Origin: Eubacteriales bacterium
GTDB taxonomy: Bacteria > Bacillota > Clostridia > Lachnospirales > Lachnospiraceae
Direction of reading: 5' to 3'
Length of the DNA stretch: 55,382 nt
Assembly (NCBI GenBank): GCA_030524785.1
Contig: JAUNFZ010000010.1
Location: 1 to 55,382, forward strand
Position numbers and translations under genes: made by a program. The notes beneath the pieces were generated by a model. It was not told the origin of the DNA. It saw nothing but the letters and a program-made list of their open reading frames with translations, and searched no databases. Below are positions 1-8,034 of the stretch, one piece after another (the stretch's first letter is position 1; each line of letters starts with the position of its first letter).

Positions 1-480
1 GATATCACAGCAGCGATGGATACCTGGTATTCCACCAACGGCGTAGAAGTAGTATTCGCCTGCGGCGGCGGCATCTACACATCTGCGGCTGAGGCAGCGG
101 CAAAGGTTGGCGGCAAGGTAATCGGCGTTGACTCCGATCAGGCTCCGGTAATTGACGCATACGGCGCGGGCATGACGGTTACTTCAGCAATGAAGGGTCT
201 TGCACCGACGGTAAACACACTGCTTTCCGCCATCGTTCTGGATGGCACATGGGATCAGTATGTAGGCAAGATCGACAATCTTGGTCTGGTATCTGAGAAT
301 CCGGAAGAAAATTACGTACAGCTCCCGATCGAGAGCACACAGTGGTGCGACACCTTCACAGAGGACGACTACAAAGCGCTGGTTGCATCTATGGTAGCTG
401 GTGATGTGACAGTTGACAACGGTATTGAGACAATGCCGGAGACAGCGATCACTGTAAACGATCTTGGAAATATTAAATAA
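1..480 (+). CDS. BMP family ABC transporter substrate-binding protein, C-terminal part (cut by window start)
   Basis: The reading frame is open from base 1, so the gene begins upstream; about 159 residues are visible up to the TAA. The visible part has the second lobe of a BmpA/Med-type binding protein: a glycine-rich stretch (FACGGGIYTSAAEAA), then a GVDSDQ motif typical of the purine-nucleoside receptor fold. In this family the protein is a lipid-anchored receptor outside the membrane, but the signal region is outside the window. It is followed by a terminator and then by the ATPase and two permeases of the matching importer. Substrate (nucleosides) is inferred from the family and the neighbours. 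Confidence 0.88.
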   Translation, partial: DITAAMDTWYSTNGVEVVFACGGGIYTSAAEAAAKVGGKVIGVDSDQAPVIDAYGAGMTVTSAMKGLAPTVNTLLSAIVLDGTWDQYVGKIDNLGLVSENPEENYVQLPIESTQWCDTFTEDDYKALVASMVAGDVTVDNGIETMPETAITVNDLGNIK

Positions 481-501
481 GTAAGAACTATGCTTTGCAA
501 A

Positions 502-527
502 GGGGCCGGCTGTTTGCCGGTCCTTTT
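502..527 (+). terminator. Rho-independent terminator after the binding-protein gene
   Basis: GGGGCCGGC and GCCGGTCC pair (with G-U pairs) around a TGTTT loop and run into TTTTT. It lies 22 bases after the stop codon. Partial termination here would give more binding protein than ATPase and permease, a common arrangement in ABC importers. Confidence 0.8.
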
Positions 528-538
528 TCCATATCAAT

Positions 539-566
539 TATAGGAAATCCGGATGGACTTCCTATA
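539..566. repeat. Inverted repeat upstream of the nucleoside ABC ATPase gene
   Basis: TATAGGAA (539-546) and TTCCTATA (559-566) are perfect inverted copies 12 bases apart, and the spacer itself contains the palindrome ATCCGGAT. It has no T-tract, so it is more likely an operator or mRNA structure than a terminator. The binding protein is unknown. Confidence 0.4.
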
Positions 567-613
567 GAAAAAACACTCCGGGGATGTATGTTATGCACAA
601 CTTTTATGGAGTT

Positions 614-641
614 TTGCTTTAAATTCTGTGAAATATATGAT
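614..641 (+). promoter_or_regulatory. Probable promoter of the nucleoside ABC ATPase gene
   Basis: TTGCTT (614-619) and TATGAT (636-641) are 16 bases apart, about 45 bases before the TTG start at 686. This allows the ATPase and permeases to be transcribed separately from the binding protein. Confidence 0.45.
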
Positions 642-685
642 AAGATAAATTATATATGCGAAAGAGAGAAAGGGGGAAGGCAACA

Positions 686-2221
686 TTGGAGAATTATGCT
701 ATTGAAATGCTCAATATAACAAAAAAGTTTCCGGGCATTATAGCAAACGACAATATCACCCTGCAGTTAAAAAAAGGTGAGATCCATGCGCTTCTCGGTG
801 AGAACGGGGCAGGAAAATCAACGCTGATGAGCGTTCTGTTTGGACTGTACCAGCCGGAGGAGGGTGAGATTCGGAAAGACGGAAAAAAGGTGGAAATCAA
901 AGACCCGAACGACGCCAACGACCTGGGAATCGGAATGGTGCATCAGCATTTTAAACTGGTGGAGTGCTTCAGCGTTCTGGACAATATTATTCTTGGCGTA
1001 GAGATGACAAGGCGGGGATTGCTTCAGAAGGCAGAAGCCAGAAAGAAAGTGATGGAGCTTTCCGAAAAGTACGGTCTCCAGGTAGATCCGGACGCGCTGG
1101 TGGAGGACATTACCGTGGGTATGCAGCAGAGAACAGAGATTTTGAAGATGCTGTACCGCGATAATGAAATCCTGATTTTTGATGAGCCTACTGCGGTGCT
1201 TACTCCCCAGGAAATACAGGAACTGATGACGATCATGAAAAATCTCGCGGCGGAGGGAAAGAGCATTTTGTTCATCACCCATAAGTTGGGGGAGATTATG
1301 CAGGTTTCCGACAGATGTACGGTGCTCCGCAAGGGAAAATATGTGGGGACGGTGGAGACAAAGGACACCACACCGGAAAAGCTGTCCGCCATGATGGTGG
1401 GGCGGGATGTAAATTTCGCAGTGGAAAAGGAAGAAGCAAAGCCGGGCGACGTTGTTCTTGAGGTTCAGGGAATGACGGTAGCCTCAAAACACCATAAAAA
1501 TAATGCGGTCAACAATGTCAGCATGCAGGTACGCCGGGGCGAGATTGTCTGTATTGCAGGTATCGACGGCAACGGACAGACGGAGTTTGTATACGGCCTG
1601 TCGGGTCTGGAACCCCTGAAATCGGGCACAATCAAATTAAATGGCGAGGATATTACCCATGCGCCGATTCGAAAGCGCTCTGTGATGGGGATGAGCCATA
1701 TCCCGGAGGATCGCCACAAATATGGATTGGTGCTGGATTATACGCTTGAAAACAATATGGTGCTTCAGAGATATTTTGAGCCCCAGTTTACCGGGAAGGG
1801 CGGCTTTTTAAAGAAGAAAGAGATTCGCGCTTACGCGGAACGCCTGATTGAACAGTATGATGTGCGCTCCGGCCAGGGACCGGTTACTCTTGCCAGGTCT
1901 ATGTCGGGCGGCAATCAGCAGAAAGCGATTATCGCCAGGGAGATCGACAAAAATCCGGAGCTTTTGATTGCAGTCCAGCCCACAAGAGGTCTGGATGTGG
2001 GAGCGATTGAGTACATTCACAGCCAGCTGGTGGCGCAGAGAGATGCCGGAAAGGGCGTTCTTCTGGTAAGCCTGGAACTGGACGAGGTAATGAATGTTTC
2101 CGACCGTATTCTGGTAATGTACGAGGGAGAGATCGTCGGAGAATTTGATCCGAAAGAAGTAACGGTAGAGGAGCTCGGCCTGTACATGGCAGGCGCAAAG
2201 AGAAAGGAGGCGGCAAAATGA
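686..2221 (+). CDS. Nucleoside-type ABC transporter ATP-binding protein (two ATPase domains)
   Basis: This is a cytoplasmic ATPase with two fused nucleotide-binding domains, as in ribose/nucleoside importers (NupA, YufO), and has about 511 residues. Walker A GENGAGKST lies near residues 38-46 and Walker B ILIFDEP near 162. The second domain has the degenerate Walker A GIDGNGQTE near 291 and the signature SGGNQQK near 407; an imperfect second site is normal here. I chose TTG at 686 because AGGGGGAAGG sits 5 bases before it and MENYAIEMLNI matches family N-termini. An ATG at 656 in the same frame has no good ribosome binding site. The next gene overlaps by 4 bases. Confidence 0.9.
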   Translation: MENYAIEMLNITKKFPGIIANDNITLQLKKGEIHALLGENGAGKSTLMSVLFGLYQPEEGEIRKDGKKVEIKDPNDANDLGIGMVHQHFKLVECFSVLDNIILGVEMTRRGLLQKAEARKKVMELSEKYGLQVDPDALVEDITVGMQQRTEILKMLYRDNEILIFDEPTAVLTPQEIQELMTIMKNLAAEGKSILFITHKLGEIMQVSDRCTVLRKGKYVGTVETKDTTPEKLSAMMVGRDVNFAVEKEEAKPGDVVLEVQGMTVASKHHKNNAVNNVSMQVRRGEIVCIAGIDGNGQTEFVYGLSGLEPLKSGTIKLNGEDITHAPIRKRSVMGMSHIPEDRHKYGLVLDYTLENNMVLQRYFEPQFTGKGGFLKKKEIRAYAERLIEQYDVRSGQGPVTLARSMSGGNQQKAIIAREIDKNPELLIAVQPTRGLDVGAIEYIHSQLVAQRDAGKGVLLVSLELDEVMNVSDRILVMYEGEIVGEFDPKEVTVEELGLYMAGAKRKEAAK

Positions 2222-3351
2222 ATAAAAATGGAAAAAAGAGCCTCCTGAGAAACGGCGCGTTTCAGTCGCTGGCTGCATCACTGGCATGTATCGTGATCGG
2301 CCTTTTGATAGGATATATTGTGCTTTTGTTGATTAATCCGGCGGGGGCATGGGACGCTATTATCTCTATTTTGAAAAACTTTATGTATTATCCCACCCAG
2401 GTAAAAGCGCTGCAGTATTTTGGAAGTACACTGGTAAAGACGGCTCCGCTGCTTTTGTGTTCGCTGTCTGTGCTTTTTGCCTACAAGGTAGGGCTCTTTA
2501 ACATCGGAGCTGCCGGACAGTATGTGGCGGGGGCGGGCGCGTGCCTGTACTGTGCTCTTGCATGGAAGCTTCCCTGGTATATCTGTATTCTTGCGGCGGT
2601 GCTCGTGGGTGCGGCGCTGGCAGCTATATCGGGTATTCTGAAGGCATACTGCAATGTAAACGAGGTTATTTCCTGTATCATGCTGAACTGGATTGCATTG
2701 TATATGGTAAATATGCTTCTGTCCGCGGTAAAAGATCCCTCCAGCCCTTATTCGGCGGCTCTTTCCACGGAGAATCCGAAAGCGCTGATTCCTTCTCTGG
2801 GATTATCGGCGCTGTTTGCAAAGAATAAATACGTAACCATCGCGCTGCCTCTGGCGGTGCTTGTGGCAGTGCTTGTGTGGGTTGTTCTGGAAAAGACAAA
2901 GCTTGGCTACGAGCTGAAAGCCACAGGGCTGAATAAGCAGGCGGCCAGGTACTGCGGCATGCGGGAGAAATATAATACCATTCTTACGATGGTGATCTCA
3001 GGAGCACTGGCAGGCATGGGAGCGGCATTTTTCTATCTGACGGGGGTGGAACAGTGGGCGGTCACACAGACCAGTATTCCCGGGATGGGCTTCAACGGCA
3101 TAGCAGCGGCTTTCCTGGGCGGACTGCATCCCATCGGAACAATTTTTTCTTCCTACTTTATTCAGCACATTACCAGCGGAGGAGCTTACGTGGACAAGTC
3201 CATGTACTGCGCTCAGATCTCAGATCTGATTTCCGCGTTGATTATTTATCTGTGCGGTTTTGTGTTCTTCTTCAAGCTGTGGCTGAACCGGCTGCTGGAT
3301 AAAAGAGATGAAAAACGCATGGTGAAGGAACAGAAAGGAGGCGAGGCATAA
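2218..3351 (+). CDS. ABC transporter permease (BmpA-NupABC type), first subunit
   Basis: This is a 377-residue integral membrane protein with a hydrophobic N-terminal helix (about 17-40) and about eight to ten membrane segments. It belongs to the BPD_transp_2 family used by branched amino acid, ribose and nucleoside importers. The stretch FNIGAAGQ (near 90-97) is a typical family motif. The start overlaps the ATPase stop by 4 bases (ATGA) and the stop abuts the start of the second permease, so the three are co-translated. It should form a heterodimeric pore with the next gene product. Confidence 0.9.
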   Translation: MNKNGKKSLLRNGAFQSLAASLACIVIGLLIGYIVLLLINPAGAWDAIISILKNFMYYPTQVKALQYFGSTLVKTAPLLLCSLSVLFAYKVGLFNIGAAGQYVAGAGACLYCALAWKLPWYICILAAVLVGAALAAISGILKAYCNVNEVISCIMLNWIALYMVNMLLSAVKDPSSPYSAALSTENPKALIPSLGLSALFAKNKYVTIALPLAVLVAVLVWVVLEKTKLGYELKATGLNKQAARYCGMREKYNTILTMVISGALAGMGAAFFYLTGVEQWAVTQTSIPGMGFNGIAAAFLGGLHPIGTIFSSYFIQHITSGGAYVDKSMYCAQISDLISALIIYLCGFVFFFKLWLNRLLDKRDEKRMVKEQKGGEA

Positions 3352-4293
3352 ATGCTGCTTTTGATACAATATACCCTGATTTTTGCCTCTGTTCTTGTTC
3401 TGGTGGCTCTCGGAGGATGTTTTTCAGAGCACAGCGGCGTAATTAATATCGGCCTTGAGGGAATTATGGTTATGGGCGCTCTCGGTGGGGCGTTAATGCT
3501 GAAATTTGTACCGGCGGGCGTGCCGGCGATTGTAATGATTGTGCTTGTAATTGCTGCGGCAGTTCTGGTGGGAATGTTGTATTCCCTCCTTCTGGCGGTG
3601 GCGGCGATTAATTTCAAGGCAGATCAGACGCTGGTGGGCACAGCCCTGAATCTGCTGGGAACAGCGGCGGCGGTTGTGATTGTAAGAGCCATCAATATGG
3701 CGGAAAATAAAGATAATGTGTCGTCCACAATCGCATATATCGAGAGCAAAAAAGCATTCCTGGTGAGAATCGGCGGTTTTGAATTTAACTGGTTTATGCT
3801 GATTGCGGCGGTGGTTCTGGTAGTTTCCTATGTGGTGCTGTACAAAACGAGGTTTGGTCTTCGCCTTCAGGCCTGCGGCGAACATCCCCAGGCTGCGGAC
3901 TCCGTGGGCATCAACGTATATAAGATGCGTTATGCCGGAGTGCTGATTTCCGGTATGCTGGGCGGCCTGGGCGGTATTGTCTACATTACCGCAGGCGTAA
4001 GCGAATGGAAATTTGAAAACGGTGTGGCCGGATTTGGCTTTTTGGCACTGGCAGTTATGATTTTCGGCCAGTGGAAACCGCTGAACATTGGCGTGGCGGC
4101 ATTGCTGTTTGGCCTGTTTCGTGCGCTTTCCAACGTATATACCGGGTTCCCGGCGCTGGTAGCCTTGAAACTTCCAAGCACAGTGTATAATATGCTGCCG
4201 TACATTATCTCTTTGCTGGTTCTGGCCTTCACATCCCAGAAATCCAGAGCGCCCAAGGCGGAGGGTATTCCTTACGATAAAGGACAGAGATAA
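3352..4293 (+). CDS. ABC transporter permease (BmpA-NupABC type), second subunit
   Basis: This is a 313-residue hydrophobic protein of the same permease family. The INIGLEGIMVMGALG stretch near residues 30-45 is the conserved motif of the second nucleoside permease (NupC/YufQ-like). An AAAGGAGG site lies inside the end of the preceding gene, and the ATG directly follows that gene's stop. It is the last gene of the importer operon and is followed by a strong terminator. Substrate is inferred from the family only. Confidence 0.9.
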   Translation: MLLLIQYTLIFASVLVLVALGGCFSEHSGVINIGLEGIMVMGALGGALMLKFVPAGVPAIVMIVLVIAAAVLVGMLYSLLLAVAAINFKADQTLVGTALNLLGTAAAVVIVRAINMAENKDNVSSTIAYIESKKAFLVRIGGFEFNWFMLIAAVVLVVSYVVLYKTRFGLRLQACGEHPQAADSVGINVYKMRYAGVLISGMLGGLGGIVYITAGVSEWKFENGVAGFGFLALAVMIFGQWKPLNIGVAALLFGLFRALSNVYTGFPALVALKLPSTVYNMLPYIISLLVLAFTSQKSRAPKAEGIPYDKGQR

Positions 4294-4324
4294 AGTTTGA
4301 TGAAATGAATAAAATGCAGTAGAA

Positions 4325-4364
4325 AAAGAGACAATAATGCCAAAAGGCGGTTGTCTCTTTTTTT
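4325..4364 (+). terminator. Terminator of the nucleoside importer operon
   Basis: AAAGAGACAA (4325-4334) pairs with TTGTCTCTTT (4351-4360), with an inner GCC/GGC stem and an AAAA loop, followed by more T. It lies 32 bases after the permease stop. Confidence 0.9.
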
Positions 4365-4370
4365 GTGTCG

Positions 4371-4408
4371 TAGGATTACAGTGTCAAAAGGTCTGTGTCC
4401 ACTTGTGC
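4371..4408. repeat. 38-bp direct repeat, copy 1 (upstream of spoVAD)
   Basis: The stretch starting TAGGATTACAGTGTC and ending CCACTTGTGC is identical over 38 bases to 5470-5507. Copy 1 lies between the importer terminator and the spoVAD ribosome binding site. Copy 2 begins one base after the spoVAD stop codon and precedes spoVAE. It has no clear hairpin and no clear promoter boxes. Confidence 0.85.
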
Positions 4409-4452
4409 CTGCGGAGACAAACCTTTGAAAGATTCAGACTTGGAGGAAAACT

Positions 4453-5469
4453 ATGGGTGAAACGCAGAGGATGGGCAAACAGAGCATAGAGTTTACGAAA
4501 GCGCCCCATGTGATCGGAGCGGCTTCTGTGGTAGGAAAAAAGGAAGGGGAAGGGCCCCTGGGAAATTCCTTTGATATCATATGTGAGGATGACCGGTTTG
4601 GAGAAGACAACTGGGAAAAATCGGAGAGTACCATGCAGAACGAAGCCATACAGACTGCCCTTAAAAATGTCGGCGTGCGGCCTGCGCAGGTTCGTTACTT
4701 GTTTGGAGGCGATCTATTGGGCCAGCTGATCGCCACGTCCTTTGGCGTGGAGGAGCTGAACATTCCCCTTTTTGGATTGTACGGCGCCTGTTCCACCTGC
4801 GGGGAATCACTGTCGCTGGCGGCAATGACAGTGGCGGCGGGATATGCAGATTACGCGGCGGCAGTAACTTCCAGCCACTTTGCCAGTGCGGAAAAGCAGT
4901 TTCGTTTTCCGCTGGCTTATGGAAACCAGCGGCCTCTGGCGGCAACCTGGACAGTTACAGGCAGCGGAGCTTTTGTCCTCGCACAAAAGGGCGGTCATGC
5001 AAGAATTGCCGGGATTACCACGGGAAAGGTGGTCGATTTCGGAGTAAAGGATTCCCTGAACATGGGCGCCTGTATGGCACCTGCCGCCTGCGATACCATT
5101 TATCAGAACCTGATGGACTTCAACCGGCAGCCGTCGGATTACGACAGGATTATTACCGGCGACCTGGGAAGTGTGGGACAAAAAATATTGATTGACCTGA
5201 TGAAAGAAAAAGGCTTTGATATTTCCGGCGTTCATATGGACTGCGGGATCGAAATTTACGACAGCGAAAAGCAGGATACCCATGCGGGCGGAAGCGGGTG
5301 CGGCTGCTCCGCCGTAACCCTGGCGGCTATGATATTGCCAAAGATTTGCAGGGGCGTCTGGAAACGGGTATTGTTTGTACCCACCGGGGCGCTGCTTTCC
5401 ACCGTCAGCTTCAATGAAGGGCAGAGCGTGCCGGGTATCGCCCACGGAGTCATCATTGAACATTGCTAA
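4453..5469 (+). CDS. spoVAD: Stage V sporulation protein AD
   Basis: This 338-residue protein is a thiolase-fold member of the SpoVA complex, which moves dipicolinic acid across the inner spore membrane during spore formation and germination. The N-terminus (SIEFTKAPHVIGAASVVGKKEGEGPLG) and the YGACSTCGESL stretch near residue 117 are characteristic. An AGGAGG-like site (TTGGAGGAAAAC) precedes ATG 4453. spoVAE follows after 84 bases. Normally spoVAC sits directly upstream; here an ABC importer operon and its terminator do. The gene lies between two copies of a 38-bp direct repeat. Confidence 0.95.
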   Translation: MGETQRMGKQSIEFTKAPHVIGAASVVGKKEGEGPLGNSFDIICEDDRFGEDNWEKSESTMQNEAIQTALKNVGVRPAQVRYLFGGDLLGQLIATSFGVEELNIPLFGLYGACSTCGESLSLAAMTVAAGYADYAAAVTSSHFASAEKQFRFPLAYGNQRPLAATWTVTGSGAFVLAQKGGHARIAGITTGKVVDFGVKDSLNMGACMAPAACDTIYQNLMDFNRQPSDYDRIITGDLGSVGQKILIDLMKEKGFDISGVHMDCGIEIYDSEKQDTHAGGSGCGCSAVTLAAMILPKICRGVWKRVLFVPTGALLSTVSFNEGQSVPGIAHGVIIEHC

Positions 5470-5507
5470 TAGGATTACAGTGTCAAAAGGTCTGTGTCCA
5501 CTTGTGC
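5470..5507. repeat. 38-bp direct repeat, copy 2 (between spoVAD and spoVAE)
   Basis: Identical to 4371-4408, it starts at the first base after the spoVAD stop. The two copies are offset by 1099 bases and bracket spoVAD exactly. Homologous recombination between them would delete spoVAD. Confidence 0.85.
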
Positions 5508-5553
5508 TTGCACCGAACAGCCGCTGCGCCAGGGCGCAGCAAGGAGGTATTTT

Positions 5554-5910
5554 ATGGATTATATCAACGCATTTTGGGTAGGTGGCCTGATCTGTGCGCT
5601 TGTGCAGATTTTGCTGGAGAAGACAAAGCTCATGCCGGGCCGCGTTATGGTAATTCTCGTAGTGCTTGGAACCATACTGGGCGCTTTGGGAATTTATAAG
5701 CCCTTTCAGGAATTTGCGGGGGCGGGCGCCGGCGTTCCGCTGCTGGGATTTGGAAATGTAATCTGGGAAGGAATGAAAGAAGCCGTCGATAAGGAAGGAT
5801 TTTCGGGCGTTTTTAAGGGCGGTTTTACGGCCGGAGCTGCAGGCATCGGGGCAGCGCTTGTGTTCTCCTACCTGGCAAGTCTCTTTTGCCAGCCAAAGAT
5901 GAAGAAATAA
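5554..5910 (+). CDS. spoVAE: Stage V sporulation protein AE (SpoVAEB-type membrane protein)
   Basis: This small integral membrane protein of 118 residues has about four hydrophobic segments. The opening MDYINAFWVGGLICALVQILL and the central stretch GAGAGVPLLGFGNVIW are typical of SpoVAE/SpoVAEB, a membrane subunit of the SpoVA dipicolinate channel. I chose ATG 5554 because AAGGAGG lies at 5541-5547; in-frame starts further upstream have no such site. It is followed by a terminator. Confidence 0.93.
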   Translation: MDYINAFWVGGLICALVQILLEKTKLMPGRVMVILVVLGTILGALGIYKPFQEFAGAGAGVPLLGFGNVIWEGMKEAVDKEGFSGVFKGGFTAGAAGIGAALVFSYLASLFCQPKMKK

Positions 5911-5920
5911 TGAAAATCTG

Positions 5921-5950
5921 TTGCGTTTTTTGGCCCTGTGGGCTTATAAT
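5921..5950 (+). promoter_or_regulatory. Probable promoter of coaBC
   Basis: TTGCGT (5921-5926) and TATAAT (5945-5950) are separated by 18 bases. The -10 box overlaps the first bases of the hairpin that ends the spoVA transcript, so transcription would start inside the terminator stem and reach the coaBC start at 5995. Confidence 0.6.
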
Positions 5951-5982
5951 ATCTCTGGTAACCATACCGGAGATATTTTTTT
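5948..5982 (+). terminator. Terminator after spoVAE
   Basis: AATATCTCTGG (5948-5958) pairs with CCGGAGATATT (5967-5977) and is followed by a run of seven T. The ribosome binding site of coaBC starts immediately after it. Confidence 0.85.
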
Positions 5983-5994
5983 GGAGGATGAGAC

Positions 5995-7194
5995 ATGCTG
6001 AATGGAAAGACTGTACTTCTGGGAGTAAGCGGAAGTATTGCCGCATATAAGATTGCATACCTTGCCAGCGCGCTGAAAAAGCTTCACGCAGACGTGCATG
6101 TATTGATGACAGCAAATGCCTGCAATTTTATTAATCCGATTACCTTTGAAACGCTTACCGGCAATAAATGTCTGGTGGATACGTTTGACCGCAATTTTCA
6201 GTTTCAGGTGGAGCATGTGTCCATCGCCAAAAAGGCAGATCTTTTGATGGTCGCTCCGGCCTCCGCAGACATTATCGGCAAGCTGGCCCATGGCATCGCA
6301 GACGATATGCTGACCACTACGGCAATGGCATGCAAATGCAAAAAGTTGATTTCTCCGGCGATGAATACGAATATGTATGAAAATTCGATCCTGCAGGAAA
6401 ACCTTGAGATCCTTGGAAGGCACGCCTGGGAGGTGATTGCTCCCGCATCAGGGTATCTGGCCTGCGGAGATACTGGCGCGGGAAAAATGCCGGAGCCGCA
6501 GACGCTGCTGGAATATATAAAAAGAGAGGTCGCCTATCCAAAGGATTTGGCAGGGAAAAAGGTCCTGGTGACGGCAGGGCCCACACAGGAAGCGATTGAT
6601 CCGGTACGCTATATTACAAATCATTCCTCAGGAAAGATGGGATATGCCCTTGCAAGGGTTGCGGTACTTCGAGGAGCCGAGGTGACGCTGGTATCAGGCA
6701 AAACGGCGCTTGACCCGCCCATGTTTGCCAAGGTTATTTCTGTGACCACAGCCAGAGAAATGTTTGAAGCGGTGACCGCACTGGCACCGACTCAGGATAT
6801 TATCATCAAGGCTGCGGCAGTGGCGGATTACCGTCCAGCCGAGGTCAGCGCACAGAAAATGAAAAAATCAGAAGAAAATCTGTCCATTCCTCTGGAGCGC
6901 ACGGACGATATATTGAAATTTTTGGGAGAGCATAAAAAAGAGGGACAGTTCCTCTGCGGCTTTTCCATGGAAACGGAGAATTTAATCGGTAATTCCAGGG
7001 ATAAACTGACGAAAAAACATCTGGATATGATTGCAGCCAACAGTTTAAAAACAGAAGGCGCAGGATTTGGAACAGATACAAATGTCGTCACCCTGATTAC
7101 ACAGGATGAGGAAGTTTCACTCCCTCTGCTTGGCAAGGAGGAAACAGCCGCACACATTCTGGATAAAATCATTGCCCTGATGGGCAAAAAGTAA
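5995..7194 (+). CDS. coaBC: Bifunctional phosphopantothenoylcysteine decarboxylase / phosphopantothenate-cysteine ligase
   Basis: This 399-residue cytosolic enzyme carries out two consecutive steps of coenzyme A synthesis: joining cysteine to 4'-phosphopantothenate (CoaB) and decarboxylating the product with FMN (CoaC). The CoaC domain (about 1-185) has GVSGSIAAYK, the catalytic-histidine motif VEHVSIAKKAD, PAMNTNMYE and the flap cysteine in YLACGDTGAGKM. The CoaB domain (about 186-399) has VTAGPTQEAIDPVRYITNHSSGKMG. Length is normal. GGAGG lies 7 bases before the ATG. The next two genes act on the same pathway, which makes a pantothenate-to-CoA cluster. Confidence 0.96.
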   Translation: MLNGKTVLLGVSGSIAAYKIAYLASALKKLHADVHVLMTANACNFINPITFETLTGNKCLVDTFDRNFQFQVEHVSIAKKADLLMVAPASADIIGKLAHGIADDMLTTTAMACKCKKLISPAMNTNMYENSILQENLEILGRHAWEVIAPASGYLACGDTGAGKMPEPQTLLEYIKREVAYPKDLAGKKVLVTAGPTQEAIDPVRYITNHSSGKMGYALARVAVLRGAEVTLVSGKTALDPPMFAKVISVTTAREMFEAVTALAPTQDIIIKAAAVADYRPAEVSAQKMKKSEENLSIPLERTDDILKFLGEHKKEGQFLCGFSMETENLIGNSRDKLTKKHLDMIAANSLKTEGAGFGTDTNVVTLITQDEEVSLPLLGKEETAAHILDKIIALMGKK

Positions 7195-7278
7195 CTTGTT
7201 GACAGGATAAGCGGGAGACCGCGGATTCCATCACCGTATTGTATCCCAAATGGGAATAATAACAAGGAGGAAAACAAC

Positions 7279-7920
7279 ATGAACAGAAACTTTTCAACAA
7301 CGCAGCTTACAATGCTGGGCCTGATGACGGCGCTTCTCTTACTGATGGCGTACACTCCGCTGGGGTATCTGAATATCGGCCCTCTGGCTATCACCTTTAA
7401 CGTCATACCGGTCGCCGTCAGCGCGATTGTCCTGGGACCGGTGGGAGGAGCAGTTGCCGGAGGCGTATTTGGCATCACCAGTTTTCTGCAGTGCATTGGC
7501 ATCGGAGGTTCAAGCGCAATGGGCGTGGCCCTGTTTCAGATTAATCCCTTTCTGGCCTTCGTCCAGAGATTTGTTCCCCGTGTTCTGGACGGCCTGCTGA
7601 TCGGCTATGTGTTTAACGCGGCACGCAAACATCTGAACGTATATACGGCCTGTGCCGTTACCGGCTTTTGCTCAGCATTTTTCAATACAGTATTTTTTAT
7701 GCTGGCGCTTGTCTTACTGTATGGAAATACAGAATATGTACAGGGGCTGATGGGCGGAAAGAATATTATTGTATTTATCTGCACCTTTGTGGGCGTCAAC
7801 GCAGTATGCGAGATGATTTCTTCCACGATTCTGACCGGCGCGGTGGGCGCTGCGCTGTATAAAGCCAGATTTATACCTGCGCTGAAACAGAAATCTGAGC
7901 CGGTGCAGGCAGAAATGTAA
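7279..7920 (+). CDS. panT: ECF transporter S component, probably for pantothenate
   Basis: This 213-residue membrane protein has about six hydrophobic segments and belongs to the ECF transporter substrate-binding (S) components, which bind a vitamin and share an energizing module encoded elsewhere. No ATPase or T component is present here. The N-terminal stretch with TALLLLMAYTPLGYLNIGPLAITFN and the AIVLGPVGGAVAG motif fit the family. The substrate is inferred mainly from its place between coaBC and coaX. AAGGAGG lies before ATG 7279. The frame stays open for about 41 codons beyond the stop (see findings). Confidence 0.85.
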   Translation: MNRNFSTTQLTMLGLMTALLLLMAYTPLGYLNIGPLAITFNVIPVAVSAIVLGPVGGAVAGGVFGITSFLQCIGIGGSSAMGVALFQINPFLAFVQRFVPRVLDGLLIGYVFNAARKHLNVYTACAVTGFCSAFFNTVFFMLALVLLYGNTEYVQGLMGGKNIIVFICTFVGVNAVCEMISSTILTGAVGAALYKARFIPALKQKSEPVQAEM

Positions 7921-7931
7921 AGCAGCGCAAA

Positions 7932-7953
7932 GGCTGAAATAGAAATTTCAGCC
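7932..7953 (+). repeat. Hairpin between panT and coaX
   Basis: GGCTGAAAT (7932-7940) and ATTTCAGCC (7945-7953) are perfect inverted arms around AGAA. No T-run follows, so it is not a standard terminator; it may stabilise the panT message. The rest of the 114-base gap repeats GGTGCAG/CAGGCAG-like words. Confidence 0.55.
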
Positions 7954-8034
7954 TGCACAGGCAGAAGTGCAGGAAAATATAAAGAAGGAACCGGTGCAGA
8001 TGCTGCGCCGGCGTAGGAAATTTCGGAGGAAAGT

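Noticed and set aside
4371-4408. Sporulation sigma-G promoter within the 38-bp repeat
   Set aside because: No match to the usual -35 and -10 words with correct spacing was found; the repeat is reported as a repeat only.
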